Below are positions 1 to 10,234 of a stretch of DNA of 57,588 nt, in pieces. The notes below the pieces were generated by a model. That model searched no databases and was not told the DNA's origin. It was given only the letters and a program-made list of their open reading frames with translations. Both the position numbers and the translations under genes were made by a program. Source of the DNA: Novosphingobium sp. 28-62-57 (GTDB lineage Bacteria > Pseudomonadota > Alphaproteobacteria > Sphingomonadales > Sphingomonadaceae). Within the stretch, counting starts at the first letter, position 1. Every line of letters begins with the position of its first letter. Location of the stretch: the NCBI GenBank assembly GCA_002256985.1, contig NCGO01000017.1:1-57588 (forward strand), in the 5' to 3' direction.

Positions 1-47
1 CCGTTCAATCGTCAAATGACGGTTTGTCGGCGTTTTGAATGGCGATT

Positions 48-97
48 TCTCGTTTACACCGAGAGGGTCGGCGGTTCGAGCCCGTCAGCGCCCACCA
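48..97 (+). tRNA. 3' fragment of tRNA-Val (UAC), probable attachment-site remnant
   Basis: Positions 48-64 form a full anticodon arm: stem TCTCG/CGAGA with loop TTTACAC, so the anticodon is UAC. Positions 70-86 form the T arm (GGCGG, TTCGAGC, CCGTC). Positions 87-97 are the acceptor 3' strand AGCGCCC followed by A and CCA. The 5' acceptor strand (expected GGGCGCT) and the D arm are absent from 1-47. This is therefore a tRNA 3' piece and not a working gene. A truncated tRNA that begins at the anticodon stem is the usual right end of an element integrated by a tyrosine recombinase. Confidence 0.8.
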
Positions 98-228
98 TTG
101 CCCCGGCCCTTCCCTTTGCAAACAACAACGACAGGCAGCGCGTAGCCTTACGTGATTTGCGACGAAGCGTAGCTATTCGGGGTCGGCTGTTAACCCGCTG
201 ATAACCATGACCTGCGACATTTTGGCGC

Positions 229-894
229 ATGTCTCGGACCATGATCCTTGCTGCGGCTTTGGCTGCCTTGCTCTCAGGCTGCATTGGCGCGCCCGATCAA
301 GCCCCGCGCAAACCAGCCAGAGGCACAGGGGCAACCTTATCGCAAACGCCTCAGACGCGGGCTTGCCTCGCCAATCTGGGGTCGTCCGAGGCAAGGTTTA
401 CACCTCTGGCCGACCAGTATCATGGCGCCGGGTGCTCGACGCTGGGCACAGTCAGACTGGCCGCTTTACGGAGCGATGAGGGGCGGCTTGAGATCACCAA
501 TCTCGGGCCGGTCACCTGCCCGGTTGCCACGGCGCTGCAAGGCTGGGCACGGTTTGGCGTGGACCGCGCAGCCCGGCAAATTCTGGGCAGCCCGCTGGTG
601 CGGATCGAGACGATGGGCAGCTATTCCTGCCGCAATGTGGCGGGCACCACGCGGCTTTCCGCGCATGCCACAGCCAATGCCATAGACATTGCCGCGTTCC
701 GTCTGGCCGATGGGCGGCGGATCAGCGTGCTGTCTGACTGGAACAATTCGTCACCACAAGTGCGCGCGTTCCTGCGCACCGTGCGTGACAGCGCGTGCAA
801 GCGGTTCGGCACAGTGCTTTCGCCCGATTACAACGCGGCCCACCGCGATCATTTTCATCTTGAACCGGGCGGATTGAAGCCGTTCTGCCGTTGA
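229..894 (+). CDS. Extensin-like family lipoprotein
   Basis: The 221-residue product starts with a short signal peptide ending in the lipobox LLSGC, so it is probably a lipoprotein. The rest matches the extensin-like C-terminal domain family (DUF882/M15-like fold). Conserved cysteines (ACLANL, TCPVA, YSCRN, FCR) and two His/Asp motifs, SAHATANAIDIAAF and NAAHRDHFHLE, resemble the zinc-binding H..D..H arrangement of LAS peptidases. A cell-wall peptidase role is plausible but unproven for this family. The ATG at 229 is preferred to the one at 241 because it supplies the Arg before the hydrophobic core; no clear ribosome site is seen. A strong hairpin terminator follows directly. Confidence 0.8.
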   Translation: MSRTMILAAALAALLSGCIGAPDQAPRKPARGTGATLSQTPQTRACLANLGSSEARFTPLADQYHGAGCSTLGTVRLAALRSDEGRLEITNLGPVTCPVATALQGWARFGVDRAARQILGSPLVRIETMGSYSCRNVAGTTRLSAHATANAIDIAAFRLADGRRISVLSDWNNSSPQVRAFLRTVRDSACKRFGTVLSPDYNAAHRDHFHLEPGGLKPFCR

Positions 895-932
895 GATGAA
901 AAAAGGGCGGGATGGTGCCCGCCCTTTTCATC
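895..932. terminator. Bidirectional rho-independent terminator
   Basis: A GC-rich stem (AAGGGCGGG / CCCGCCCTT, loop ATGGTG) is flanked by A-rich sequence on the left and T-rich sequence on the right. It can end transcription on both strands. It lies between the convergent extensin-like gene and the LuxR-type regulator. Confidence 0.9.
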
Positions 933-957
933 GATATTCGCTGGCAGTTGGGGGAAC

Positions 958-1578
958 TCAGGCGGCAACCTCGTCAAGCCCGGACGCTTCGATGCGCAGG
1001 CGCACCGCTTCTGCCGCATGGCGCGCGCCCAGTTTGCCCATCATCTTCATCCGGTGAATTTCCACGGTGCGCGGGCTGATATCCAGATCGCGGGCAATGG
1101 CTTTATTGCTGCAGCCATCAGCAAGACGATCGAGCACTTCGCGTTCGCGCAGCGACAGCCGTGAAATCCGCTGCCGCGCTTCGGCAGCACGGGCGCGCTG
1201 GGCACGAAAAGCGTCAGCTTCTTTGGCTGCGCGGGTGATGGCATCGTTCAGCGGCGCAATTTGCGAAGGCATCGCCAGATAATCGAGCGCGCCAGACTTG
1301 ATCGCGCGGACAACGGCGCCCGTCTCGGGCGTTTCGGCGATGGCAATGACGGGCAGCCAATGCCCGGCCCGCATCATGCTGGCGATGAGGAGTGGTATAC
1401 CCTCCCCCACCGGCTCGTCCTGCGCCAGGACCAGACCACCGGAAGGGGCATGGGTCAGCAGCTCGTCAGCCGAGGCATAGATTTCAGCATGATGGCCTGC
1501 TGCAAAGGCAAGACGCGCCAATTGCGCCCTGCGGGCAGTATCACCATCGAGGATGTGGAGTGTGACGCGTTCAACCAT
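958..1578 (-). CDS. FixJ/LuxR-type regulator with degenerate receiver domain
   Basis: The 206-residue protein has an N-terminal receiver-like domain (about 5-120) and a C-terminal LuxR helix-turn-helix (about 138-198, LSLREREVLDRLADG, KAIARDLDISPRTVEIH). The DNA-binding half is canonical. The receiver is not: where FixJ-type proteins have the phosphorylated Asp (D-x-x-M-P), this protein has A52 in LAQDEP. The conserved Lys before Pro is M103 (AMPSQ), and the switch Thr is Ala (VIAIAE). Phosphorylation at the usual site is thus not possible, and it may act as a phosphorylation-independent regulator. A perfect inverted repeat at 1622-1643 lies 44 bp upstream of the start. Confidence 0.85.
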   Translation of the reverse strand: MVERVTLHILDGDTARRAQLARLAFAAGHHAEIYASADELLTHAPSGGLVLAQDEPVGEGIPLLIASMMRAGHWLPVIAIAETPETGAVVRAIKSGALDYLAMPSQIAPLNDAITRAAKEADAFRAQRARAAEARQRISRLSLREREVLDRLADGCSNKAIARDLDISPRTVEIHRMKMMGKLGARHAAEAVRLRIEASGLDEVAA

Positions 1579-1840
1579 GTAGATTGGTATGCGCCTGTCG
1601 AAATATTTGGCCAGAAAGGTTAGTTTCGGAATGAACCGAAACTGAACGCTCTTGGCCGCTCTTAGCCGTTTTTCCTTAGGAACATAGCGTCCGGAACGGA
1701 CATATCCCTGCTCAATCGTTAAGCATCCGAGGCCCCGTTTTGGCCTCTGGGCCGGGAATCGGCAAAATTCTCATGATTATGGCAGGATAGCACGGGCTAA
1801 TCGGGCATTGCCGAATCTGCTGGCGGAGCCTCAATCGGGT
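1579..1840. promoter_or_regulatory. Intergenic region with AGTTTCGG-N6-CCGAAACT palindrome
   Basis: This 262-bp gap separates the start of the LuxR-type gene from the end of the Anbu operon. At 1622-1643 there is a perfect 8-bp inverted repeat with a 6-nt spacer, the size of a dimeric regulator site. GTCCG-GAA-CGGAC follows near 1689-1701, and a GAGGCC/GGCCTC hairpin near 1730-1748 may end the Anbu operon. No confident promoter hexamers were found. Confidence 0.5.
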
Positions 1841-2605
1841 TCACGCTGTGCCGGTCTGTTCACCATCTTGTGCGAAGGAATAGTCAGGCAGCGAATGGAA
1901 CGCCTGACGCAGTGCTTCGCTCCAGCTGGACGAGATCGACTTGAAATAGGGGTCGGTGGCCAGAATGCGGCGCTGGTGCAGAGGCTCGAACCGGTCACGC
2001 TCCAGCACCATCAGATCCAGCGGCAGGCCGACCGAAAGATTGGCGGCGAGCGTTGAATCGAACGAGACCATCATCAGCTTGACCGCATCTTCAAAGGCCA
2101 TCGTCTTGTCATAGCCGCGCAACAGGATCGGGCGGCCATACTTGGTCTCCCCGATCTGGAAAAACGGCGTGTCAAAGCTCGCCTCGATGAAATTGCCCTC
2201 GGGGTAGATCATGAACAGGCGCGGTTCCATGTCCTTGATCTGGCCAGCGACGATCATCGATGCGGTAAAGCGCGGGCCTTCGCTTTGCATGCCGCCTTCC
2301 TGCCGCCCTTCGATTACGCTGCGCAACAGATTGCCGACCAGCGTGGCGACCTGGAACATCGTCGGCGCTTCCATGATCGAAGGCTTGCGTTCGCCCGGTG
2401 CCTTGTTGCGCTCTTCCAGTTGCGAGATCACCGCCTGCGTGGTGGCCAGATTGCCCGCAGTCATGATCGTGATCTGGCGTTCACCGGGCACGGACCAGTG
2501 AAACATCTTGCGGAACACGGAAATGTTGTCGACGCCGGAGTTCGTGCGCGTGTCGCTCATCAACACGAGGCCCTTGTCGAGCATCATTCCCACACAATAC
2601 GTCAT
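1841..2605 (-). CDS. Anbu proteasome-type peptidase
   Basis: This 254-residue protein belongs to the Anbu (ancestral beta subunit) branch of the Ntn-hydrolase/proteasome beta fold. After the initiator Met comes Thr2, the expected N-terminal nucleophile. D18 (SDTRTN) and K33 (FRKMF) sit where proteasome subunits carry the catalytic Asp17 and Lys33 when Thr is numbered 1. It is the last gene of a tight four-gene unit with ATP-grasp, alpha-E and transglutaminase genes, the classic Anbu neighbourhood. Its natural substrate is not known. One idea for the family is that the neighbours make or attach a peptide that Anbu removes; that is inference. Confidence 0.9.
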   Translation of the reverse strand: MTYCVGMMLDKGLVLMSDTRTNSGVDNISVFRKMFHWSVPGERQITIMTAGNLATTQAVISQLEERNKAPGERKPSIMEAPTMFQVATLVGNLLRSVIEGRQEGGMQSEGPRFTASMIVAGQIKDMEPRLFMIYPEGNFIEASFDTPFFQIGETKYGRPILLRGYDKTMAFEDAVKLMMVSFDSTLAANLSVGLPLDLMVLERDRFEPLHQRRILATDPYFKSISSSWSEALRQAFHSLPDYSFAQDGEQTGTA

Positions 2606-2688
2606 TGTCCTGCCCCGATTTTTTCCTGCTGACGCGACCTCACCCGGCGCGCGCGCCGAATCTCCCCACCCAAGGCCGTTTGACCGGT

Positions 2689-3501
2689 TTATTGTTCCAC
2701 ACGCTGTTGCTGCACGGCAAGCTTCACGTGCATCGCCTCGTCCCGCTCGCCATACCTTATCCCCGTTACCGGGGCGGCATCGCGATAGTCACGGCCCGTG
2801 GCCACGCGCACATAGCGCGCATCGGGGCTGATGCCATTGGAAATATCAAAGCCAACCCAGCCCAGCCCTTCGACAAAGGCCTCGGCCCAGGCATGGCCCG
2901 CTTCCTGATCTATCCGGTCGTCCATCATCAGATAGCCGCTGACATAGCGCGCAGGTGTGCCCAGCGCGCGGGCCGCAGCGATGAACACATGGGCATGGTC
3001 CTGACACACCCCGCGCCCGGTCTGCAGCACGGCTTCTGCGGTCGTCGCCGAATCCGTGTGACCGGCGGCATATTCCACACGCTCCCGGATCAGGCGCGAC
3101 AGCGCGTGCAGCGTGGCCAGCGGATTCGCCTCAGCCCCCAGCGCATTGAGAAGGCTGCGCACGCGAGTTCCGGTCCGGGTCAGGTCAGTCTGTTCGACAA
3201 ACTGCCACATCGGCATGAACCCGGCATGGCGGCCGATGATGCCGTTTTCATCGTTGGTATCGACCAGCCCTTCGCACCGGATCGTAACCTCATGCACGCC
3301 CGGATTGAACGAGATCAGCGCCACGTGATTGCAATGCGGATCTTCATATTCCACCTGCAACTGCGCGCCTTCGAAATGCATTTTCCATTCCAGCACACGC
3401 TGGCCCGATGATGTCTTGGGCATCAGCCGCAGCCGCTGCATCCCGCGGTTGACGGGCCCGGAAAAGACATAGTGCGTGGTATGATCAATGGCGAGGCGCA
3501 T
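2689..3501 (-). CDS. Transglutaminase-like cysteine peptidase-fold protein of the Anbu operon
   Basis: The 270-residue product starts at MRLAIDHTTHY (ATG at 3501). The open frame runs further upstream only through the preceding gene. An N-terminal beta domain (1-80) typical of bacterial transglutaminase-like proteins precedes the papain-fold core. The catalytic triad is visible: C166 in GRGVCQDHA, H203 in AGHAWAEAF and D219 in WVGFDISNG. It follows the alpha-E gene by only 11 bp, so it is co-transcribed. The family could hydrolyse or cross-link peptide amides; its partner proteins suggest action on a product of the ATP-grasp enzyme. Confidence 0.92.
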   Translation of the reverse strand: MRLAIDHTTHYVFSGPVNRGMQRLRLMPKTSSGQRVLEWKMHFEGAQLQVEYEDPHCNHVALISFNPGVHEVTIRCEGLVDTNDENGIIGRHAGFMPMWQFVEQTDLTRTGTRVRSLLNALGAEANPLATLHALSRLIRERVEYAAGHTDSATTAEAVLQTGRGVCQDHAHVFIAAARALGTPARYVSGYLMMDDRIDQEAGHAWAEAFVEGLGWVGFDISNGISPDARYVRVATGRDYRDAAPVTGIRYGERDEAMHVKLAVQQQRVEQ

Positions 3502-3512
3502 GAAGCTGTGGC

Positions 3513-4460
3513 CTAATCGATGAAACGGTAATCGCGCTGAATCTGCAGCGCCAGCGCGGTATTGTTGCGGATGAACGTGCCGATGAATTCGTGCAGGCCC
3601 TGCTCGAAAATCGCATCGATCGTGGCGTGGTGGAATTGGCAATCGGCATCGCGCAGGATTTCATGGGCGTGCATTTCGCCGCCATATTCGCGCGCCAGAC
3701 TGGCCAGATTGGACCGCAGCTTGGAATAGCAGAACGCCAGACTGCGCGGGAACCGCCCGTCAAGGATCAGGAACTCGGCAATGCCGCGCGGGTCCATCCG
3801 CCCGGCATTGAGCCAGCGATAGGCCCGCTCCCCGGCCACCGAGCGCAGCACGTTTTCCCACTGTACGTTGTCGAGGCTCGACCCGACATAGGAAACCGAG
3901 GGCAGCAGCACGTAATACTTCACGTCCAGAATGCGCGCGGTGTTGTCTGCCCGTTCGATGAAGCTGCCCAGCCGCGCGAAGTTGTAAATCTCGTTGCGCA
4001 GCATCGTGCCTTCCATCGCCCCGCGCACTTGCGTGGATTGGCGGCGGACCAGATCAAGCACATCGCCAAGGCGCGTTTCGGTGACCGGGCGGGCCAGCGC
4101 ATCGCGCAGCCGCATCCAGCCATCATTGACCGATTCCCACACCTCACGCGTGATTCCGGCGCGGACCATGCGCGCATTGGTGCGGGCCATTTCGGTCATC
4201 ATCAACACGCTGCCGGGATTATCGCGATCACGCAGGATATAGTTGAACACGTGCGGGCCGGTATATTCGCGGCCATGGCGCGCCTCAAACCCCGGCTGCA
4301 GGCCGAGCGTGACGATCAGGGAACGCCATTCGTCCGAGGCATCGGACGCATCGCGGGTCAGCGCCATGCGGAAACCCGCCTCGATCAGGCGCGAGATATT
4401 CTCCGCCCGTTCAAGATAGCGGAACAGCCAGAAGATGCCGTTTGCAGAGCGTCCTAACAT
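3513..4460 (-). CDS. Alpha-E domain protein
   Basis: The 315-residue, mostly helical protein starts MLGRSANGIFWLFRYLERAE, the family hallmark with the conserved R-x-x-E near the N-terminus. It belongs to the alpha-E (DUF403) family, which in many bacteria is encoded next to or fused with circularly permuted ATP-grasp enzymes. It has no recognised catalytic motif and is presumed to be an accessory or scaffolding partner. A ribosome site (AGGGAA) lies just ahead of the ATG, and the ATP-grasp stop is 31 bp upstream, consistent with one operon. Confidence 0.92.
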   Translation of the reverse strand: MLGRSANGIFWLFRYLERAENISRLIEAGFRMALTRDASDASDEWRSLIVTLGLQPGFEARHGREYTGPHVFNYILRDRDNPGSVLMMTEMARTNARMVRAGITREVWESVNDGWMRLRDALARPVTETRLGDVLDLVRRQSTQVRGAMEGTMLRNEIYNFARLGSFIERADNTARILDVKYYVLLPSVSYVGSSLDNVQWENVLRSVAGERAYRWLNAGRMDPRGIAEFLILDGRFPRSLAFCYSKLRSNLASLAREYGGEMHAHEILRDADCQFHHATIDAIFEQGLHEFIGTFIRNNTALALQIQRDYRFID

Positions 4461-4491
4461 TCAAATTCCCTGAGGTTCCGGTCGTTTTGCA

Positions 4492-5925
4492 TCAGTCGTC
4501 CAGTACCCAGCTGTCCTTGGTCCCGCCGCCTTGCGATGAATTCACCACAAGCGACCCCTTCTTGAGCGCCACCCGCGTTAACCCGCCCGGCGTGATGTCG
4601 ATGCCATTGGGGCTGACCAGCACGAAGGGGCGCAAATCCACGTGGCGCGGCGCGAGCCCCGCCTTGGTCAGGATCGGCACAGTCGAAAGCGACAGCGTGG
4701 GCTGCGCGATATAGTTTTCCGGCCGCGCGCGCAGCTTCACTTCAAACGCCGCCAGTTCCTTTTTCGACGAGGTCGGCCCGATCAGCATGCCATAACCGCC
4801 CGATCCGTGGACTTCCTTCACAACCAGATCAGCCAGATTATCAAGCACATAGGCCAGCGCATCCGGCTCTGCACAGCGCCAGGTCGGCACATTCTGCAGG
4901 ATCGGTTTTTCACCGGTATAGAACTCCACGATCTCGGGCATGAACGAGTAGATCGCCTTGTCATCGCAAATGCCCGTGCCCGGCGCGTTGGCGATGGTGA
5001 TCCCGCCCGCACGGTAGACGTCCATGATGCCCGAGACGCCCAGCACCGAGCTGGAATTGAAGGTCAGCGGATCGAGGAATTCATCATCAACCCGGCGATA
5101 AAGCACATCGATCGGGAGATAGCCGCGCGTGGTGCGCATCGCGATGCGGCCATTCTCCACCCGCAAATCGCTGCCTTCAACCAGTTCGGCCCCCATCTGA
5201 TCGGCCAGAAAGGCGTGTTCGAAATAGGCCGAATTGTAGATCCCCGGCGTCAACACTGCGACCACCGGCTTTTTGCCGCTGAAGGCCGGAGGCGCACAGG
5301 CGGCAAGGCTGCGGGCCAGACGGCGCGGATAGTCCGAAACTTCGCGCACCCGCACGCGGGTGAACAGTTCCGGGAACATCGCCATCATCGTTTCGCGGTT
5401 CTCCAGCATATAGGAGACGCCGCTGGGGGTGCGGGCATTGTCTTCCAGCACCATGAAATCATCCTCGCCTGTGCGGACAAGGTCGATCCCGACGATATGC
5501 GTGTAAACTCCGCCCGGCGGCGTGAAGCCGACCATTTCGGGCAGAAAGGCATCGTTGTTTTTCAGCAGACGTGCCGGCAGGCGGCCAGACCGCACGATTT
5601 CCTGCCGGTGATAGAGATCATGCAAAAAGGCATTCAGCGCCCGCACCCGCTGTTCAATCCCGCGCTGCAGCTTGCGCCACTGCTGTGCGGTAATGATCCG
5701 GGGCACCATGTCGAACGGGATCAGCCGCTCTTCGGCATCCTCGCTACCATAGACATTGAAGGTGATACCGGTGCGGCGGAAGAAGGCCTCGGCCTCGCTG
5801 CCCTTGCGCCTTAACAGATCGGGTGGCTGTTCATCATACCATTTGCAATATCCTGCATAAGCAGGCCGCACCGAGCCATCGGCGTTGAGCATCTCGTCAT
5901 ACAACGAGGGCGAGGTTTTTGTCAT
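4492..5925 (-). CDS. Circularly permuted type 2 ATP-grasp protein
   Basis: The 477-residue protein from ATG 5925 (MTKTSPSLYDEML) is first in the four-gene operon; a 19-codon upstream extension lacks a better start. Typical signatures include the TPPGGVYTHIVGIDLVR region, LEDNARTPSGVSYMLENR with acidic metal ligands, and VVKEVHGSGGYGMLIGP, a glycine-rich ATP-grasp segment. ATP-grasp enzymes activate carboxylates as acyl phosphates to form amide or ester bonds. This class is predicted to be a peptide or amide ligase, with no proven substrate. The alpha-E, transglutaminase and Anbu genes follow, so the four products probably act in one pathway of peptide attachment and removal. Confidence 0.92.
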   Translation of the reverse strand: MTKTSPSLYDEMLNADGSVRPAYAGYCKWYDEQPPDLLRRKGSEAEAFFRRTGITFNVYGSEDAEERLIPFDMVPRIITAQQWRKLQRGIEQRVRALNAFLHDLYHRQEIVRSGRLPARLLKNNDAFLPEMVGFTPPGGVYTHIVGIDLVRTGEDDFMVLEDNARTPSGVSYMLENRETMMAMFPELFTRVRVREVSDYPRRLARSLAACAPPAFSGKKPVVAVLTPGIYNSAYFEHAFLADQMGAELVEGSDLRVENGRIAMRTTRGYLPIDVLYRRVDDEFLDPLTFNSSSVLGVSGIMDVYRAGGITIANAPGTGICDDKAIYSFMPEIVEFYTGEKPILQNVPTWRCAEPDALAYVLDNLADLVVKEVHGSGGYGMLIGPTSSKKELAAFEVKLRARPENYIAQPTLSLSTVPILTKAGLAPRHVDLRPFVLVSPNGIDITPGGLTRVALKKGSLVVNSSQGGGTKDSWVLDD

Positions 5926-6031
5926 AGGCACATCCCGTTCACGCGCAACGCTTGCACACCGGATCGGGTTTGCCAAGCGCACGAATGTTGCACGTGCGAA
6001 TTAAGGTGGCGCGCTGTGCGCCCGATTTCGA

Positions 6032-6832
6032 TCAGTACGCCGCTACCAGCCGCTTCAGCATGGCCGCTACATCAGGATGGGCCGCAAAGCCCAGATGCGT
6101 GCAGCGCATCGGGATCGCCAGATCGCGTTCGCCCTTGCGTCCGCACGATGATCGCGGCGATACGATGCCGTCGCGCGCGCTCCACAGCGCCACAGTGGGG
6201 ACCGGGGGCTTGCCCGCCATGTCGTGCCCGATGGGCGGTTCATCCACCGAATGCCCGGCGATGAGCTGATAGGCCCGCCAGGCATTGTTGGCCCGGCGAT
6301 CACCGGAAAAGGGCGTGCCCATCGTCACCACCAGCCGCACCGCCTCTGGGTGTGCTTTGGCGACTTCGCGCGCGAAAATGCCGCCAAGGCTCCAGCCAAC
6401 CAGCACCAGCGGCTCGCCTTCCTTGCGCGCCATGGTGACGACACGTTCGCACAGCCGCTCGAAACGGTCTTCGGACGGTCCGAAATTGAAGCCCAAGCCC
6501 CAGTCGCTGACCCTGTGTCCTGCCGCCTCCAGCGCGCGGCCAAGGGGCTTCATCCGCGCCGGGTGCGTGCCAAAACCGGGCAACAGCATGACCGGGCGCG
6601 AGGCGACTTGCGGTTCATCCACGATCAGGGGCTGGCGCCGCGCCTGCCAATGCTCCACCGGAGTGCGCAATTCGCCCAGCAGGGCCTGCCACTTCGGCCC
6701 GCGCACACCTTCCGGGCGCGGTTGCAGCGCCAGCGCACCGCGCCGCGCCAGTTCCGCGCGCAGCAGAGCGATTCGCGCAGAAACTTGCGCGATTCCGCTC
6801 ACTTGCTCGGGTTGGTTCAAGATCATTGCCAT
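6032..6832 (-). CDS. Alpha/beta-hydrolase (lipase-like)
   Basis: The 266-residue protein has the alpha/beta-hydrolase core from about residue 75. RPVMLLPGFGTH is the oxyanion-hole strand, GWSLGG holds the nucleophilic Ser, SARDGIVSP holds the likely acid, and CTHLGFAAH holds the likely catalytic His. No signal peptide is seen, so it is probably cytoplasmic. The N-terminal 70 residues (RIALLRAELARRGALAL) are helical and may form a cap or a separate helix. It may start at either of two nearby Met codons (6832 or 6826). It lies upstream of the Anbu operon on the same strand, about 100 bp away; whether they are co-transcribed is unclear. Confidence 0.85.
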   Translation of the reverse strand: MAMILNQPEQVSGIAQVSARIALLRAELARRGALALQPRPEGVRGPKWQALLGELRTPVEHWQARRQPLIVDEPQVASRPVMLLPGFGTHPARMKPLGRALEAAGHRVSDWGLGFNFGPSEDRFERLCERVVTMARKEGEPLVLVGWSLGGIFAREVAKAHPEAVRLVVTMGTPFSGDRRANNAWRAYQLIAGHSVDEPPIGHDMAGKPPVPTVALWSARDGIVSPRSSCGRKGERDLAIPMRCTHLGFAAHPDVAAMLKRLVAAY

Positions 6833-6921
6833 TGCCTGCGCTCTATCGGCCTAACGCCCGATGAACGCCAGCATTGCATAATTGTTTCAAATTTGCGTCA
6901 AGAACCGTCTTATTTGCCCGA

Positions 6922-7470
6922 TCAGGAGGTTTCGTCGCCTTTGCATTCGCCGGCATGCTTGGATGAGAGCGCCATCTGCATGGCCATGGCCTTGCCGTTG
7001 GGGGCAGTACCATTCATGTCCATCGTCATGTCATAGGCCTCGGCGCTGTAGGTCCCGGCCATCTTCATCTTGGCCCCGGCACCCGCATCACCGCCGGTTC
7101 CTTTGCAGGTCATCGTCGCGTCAATCTTGCCGTCGCCCATGGTGAAGCTGTCATAGCGGCATTCTTCGCCTTGCTGCCCGAAGAAGCCGCCATCGGGCTT
7201 GTCCGCTTCTTCCTTGGTCAAGCAGGAATTGAAGGTGCGGCTTTGCGCCATCATCTGCTGCATCGCCTGCTTGGCTTCGGGCGGCATGCCTTCGATGTCG
7301 AGCTTCTTGAAATTCATCGTCATTTCCCAACGCCCGGGCTTCAGCTTCATTCCGGCGTCAGCCACCGATTTTGCCACCTCGGCAGTGCTGGCGTTTTTCT
7401 TGTCGACCGTGGGGTCAGACCCACAGGCGGCCAAAAGGATCAAAGGGATCAGGGCAATCTTGGCACGCAT
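6922..7470 (-). CDS. DUF3617 family lipoprotein
   Basis: The 182-residue product has a signal peptide with lipobox LLAACG, so it is predicted to be lipid-anchored in the periplasm. The body matches the DUF3617 family, common in sphingomonads, with the typical start of the domain ([19 protein letters not shown]) and two conserved cysteine positions ([17 protein letters not shown]). No function is known for the family. The ATG at 7470 has a GGAGAGA ribosome site. It is divergent from uvrB across about 120 bp. Confidence 0.85.
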   Translation of the reverse strand: MRAKIALIPLILLAACGSDPTVDKKNASTAEVAKSVADAGMKLKPGRWEMTMNFKKLDIEGMPPEAKQAMQQMMAQSRTFNSCLTKEEADKPDGGFFGQQGEECRYDSFTMGDGKIDATMTCKGTGGDAGAGAKMKMAGTYSAEAYDMTMDMNGTAPNGKAMAMQMALSSKHAGECKGDETS

Positions 7471-7591
7471 CGGTCTCTCCGTTATCTGTTCCGTCGCAGG
7501 CTATCACCATTTGCGCCACACACCAGTGTCGCCCGTCACCTTGCACCTTTGCAGTGTTGCGCGGACGCGGTTTGTTCCCCATATCCGCGCG

Positions 7592-9781
<2,190 letters not shown>

Positions 9782-9864
9782 GGCTAAGCAGCCGTGCGAC
9801 GACTGTGCGACGTTAAAAATGACGTTGATAACTTCTCTCAAATTATCATGATCTTGCGCGCATC

Positions 9865-9889
9865 GTCGTCTAATCTACCATTAGACGAC
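9865..9889. promoter_or_regulatory. Perfect 10-bp inverted repeat upstream of higBA (probable operator)
   Basis: GTCGTCTAAT, spacer CTACC, ATTAGACGAC. It sits 60 bp before the toxin start, where HigA-type antitoxins usually bind to repress their own operon. An AT-rich stretch (9890-9930) downstream could hold the promoter, for example TTGTAT and CTATTC with a 17-bp spacing. Confidence 0.7.
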
Positions 9890-9949
9890 CTGTTGTATTT
9901 CCCAAATTTGTAGTCCTATTCGCGTGCTGCTAGTTCAGGAACCGCAGCC

Positions 9950-10234
9950 ATGATCGTCAGCTTCGCCGACAAAGAAACTGAAGCCATCTGGTTCGGCAAG
10001 CGCAGCCGCAAGCTGCCTGCCGATATTCAGAGCCGCGCCCTTGCCAAGCTTGCATTGCTTGATGCGGCCGCAGAACTGGATGACCTGAAAAACCCGCCCA
10101 GCAATCGCCTTCACGATCTGAAGAAGGATCGCGCAGGCCAACATTCCATTTCCATTAACAAGCAATGGCGCATATGTTTCGTCTGGAAGGACGGAAATAC
10201 CCACAATGTCGAAATCACCGATTACCACCGATGA
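9950..10234 (+). CDS. higB: HigB/RelE-family toxin
   Basis: This 94-residue protein is a type II mRNA-interferase-like toxin of the HigB branch of the RelE/ParE fold. Conserved segments are NRLHDLKKDRAGQHSISIN, KQWRICFVWKDG and the C-terminal VEITDYHR, including the basic residues and terminal His-Arg that act in ribosome-dependent mRNA cleavage in relatives. The toxin gene precedes the antitoxin gene, as is normal for HigBA, and overlaps it by 29 bp. A palindromic operator candidate lies 60 bp upstream. It is flanked by housekeeping genes and has no adjacent mobile element. Confidence 0.93.
   Translation: MIVSFADKETEAIWFGKRSRKLPADIQSRALAKLALLDAAAELDDLKNPPSNRLHDLKKDRAGQHSISINKQWRICFVWKDGNTHNVEITDYHR

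Noticed and set aside
20-97. A complete tRNA at the left edge
   Set aside because: No sequence at 20-47 can pair with the acceptor strand AGCGCCC or form a D arm, so only a 3' fragment is present.
4642-5814. 390-codon open frame on the plus strand
   Set aside because: Antisense to the ATP-grasp gene, which has full family signatures; the translation is His/Arg-rich and featureless.
7199-7591. 5' part of an 860-codon open frame leading into uvrB
   Set aside because: Antisense to the DUF3617 lipoprotein and its promoter region; UvrB starts at 7592.
7471-7591. LexA (SOS) box before uvrB
   Set aside because: Two GTTC half sites are present, but not at the GTTC-N7-GTTC spacing expected in alphaproteobacteria.
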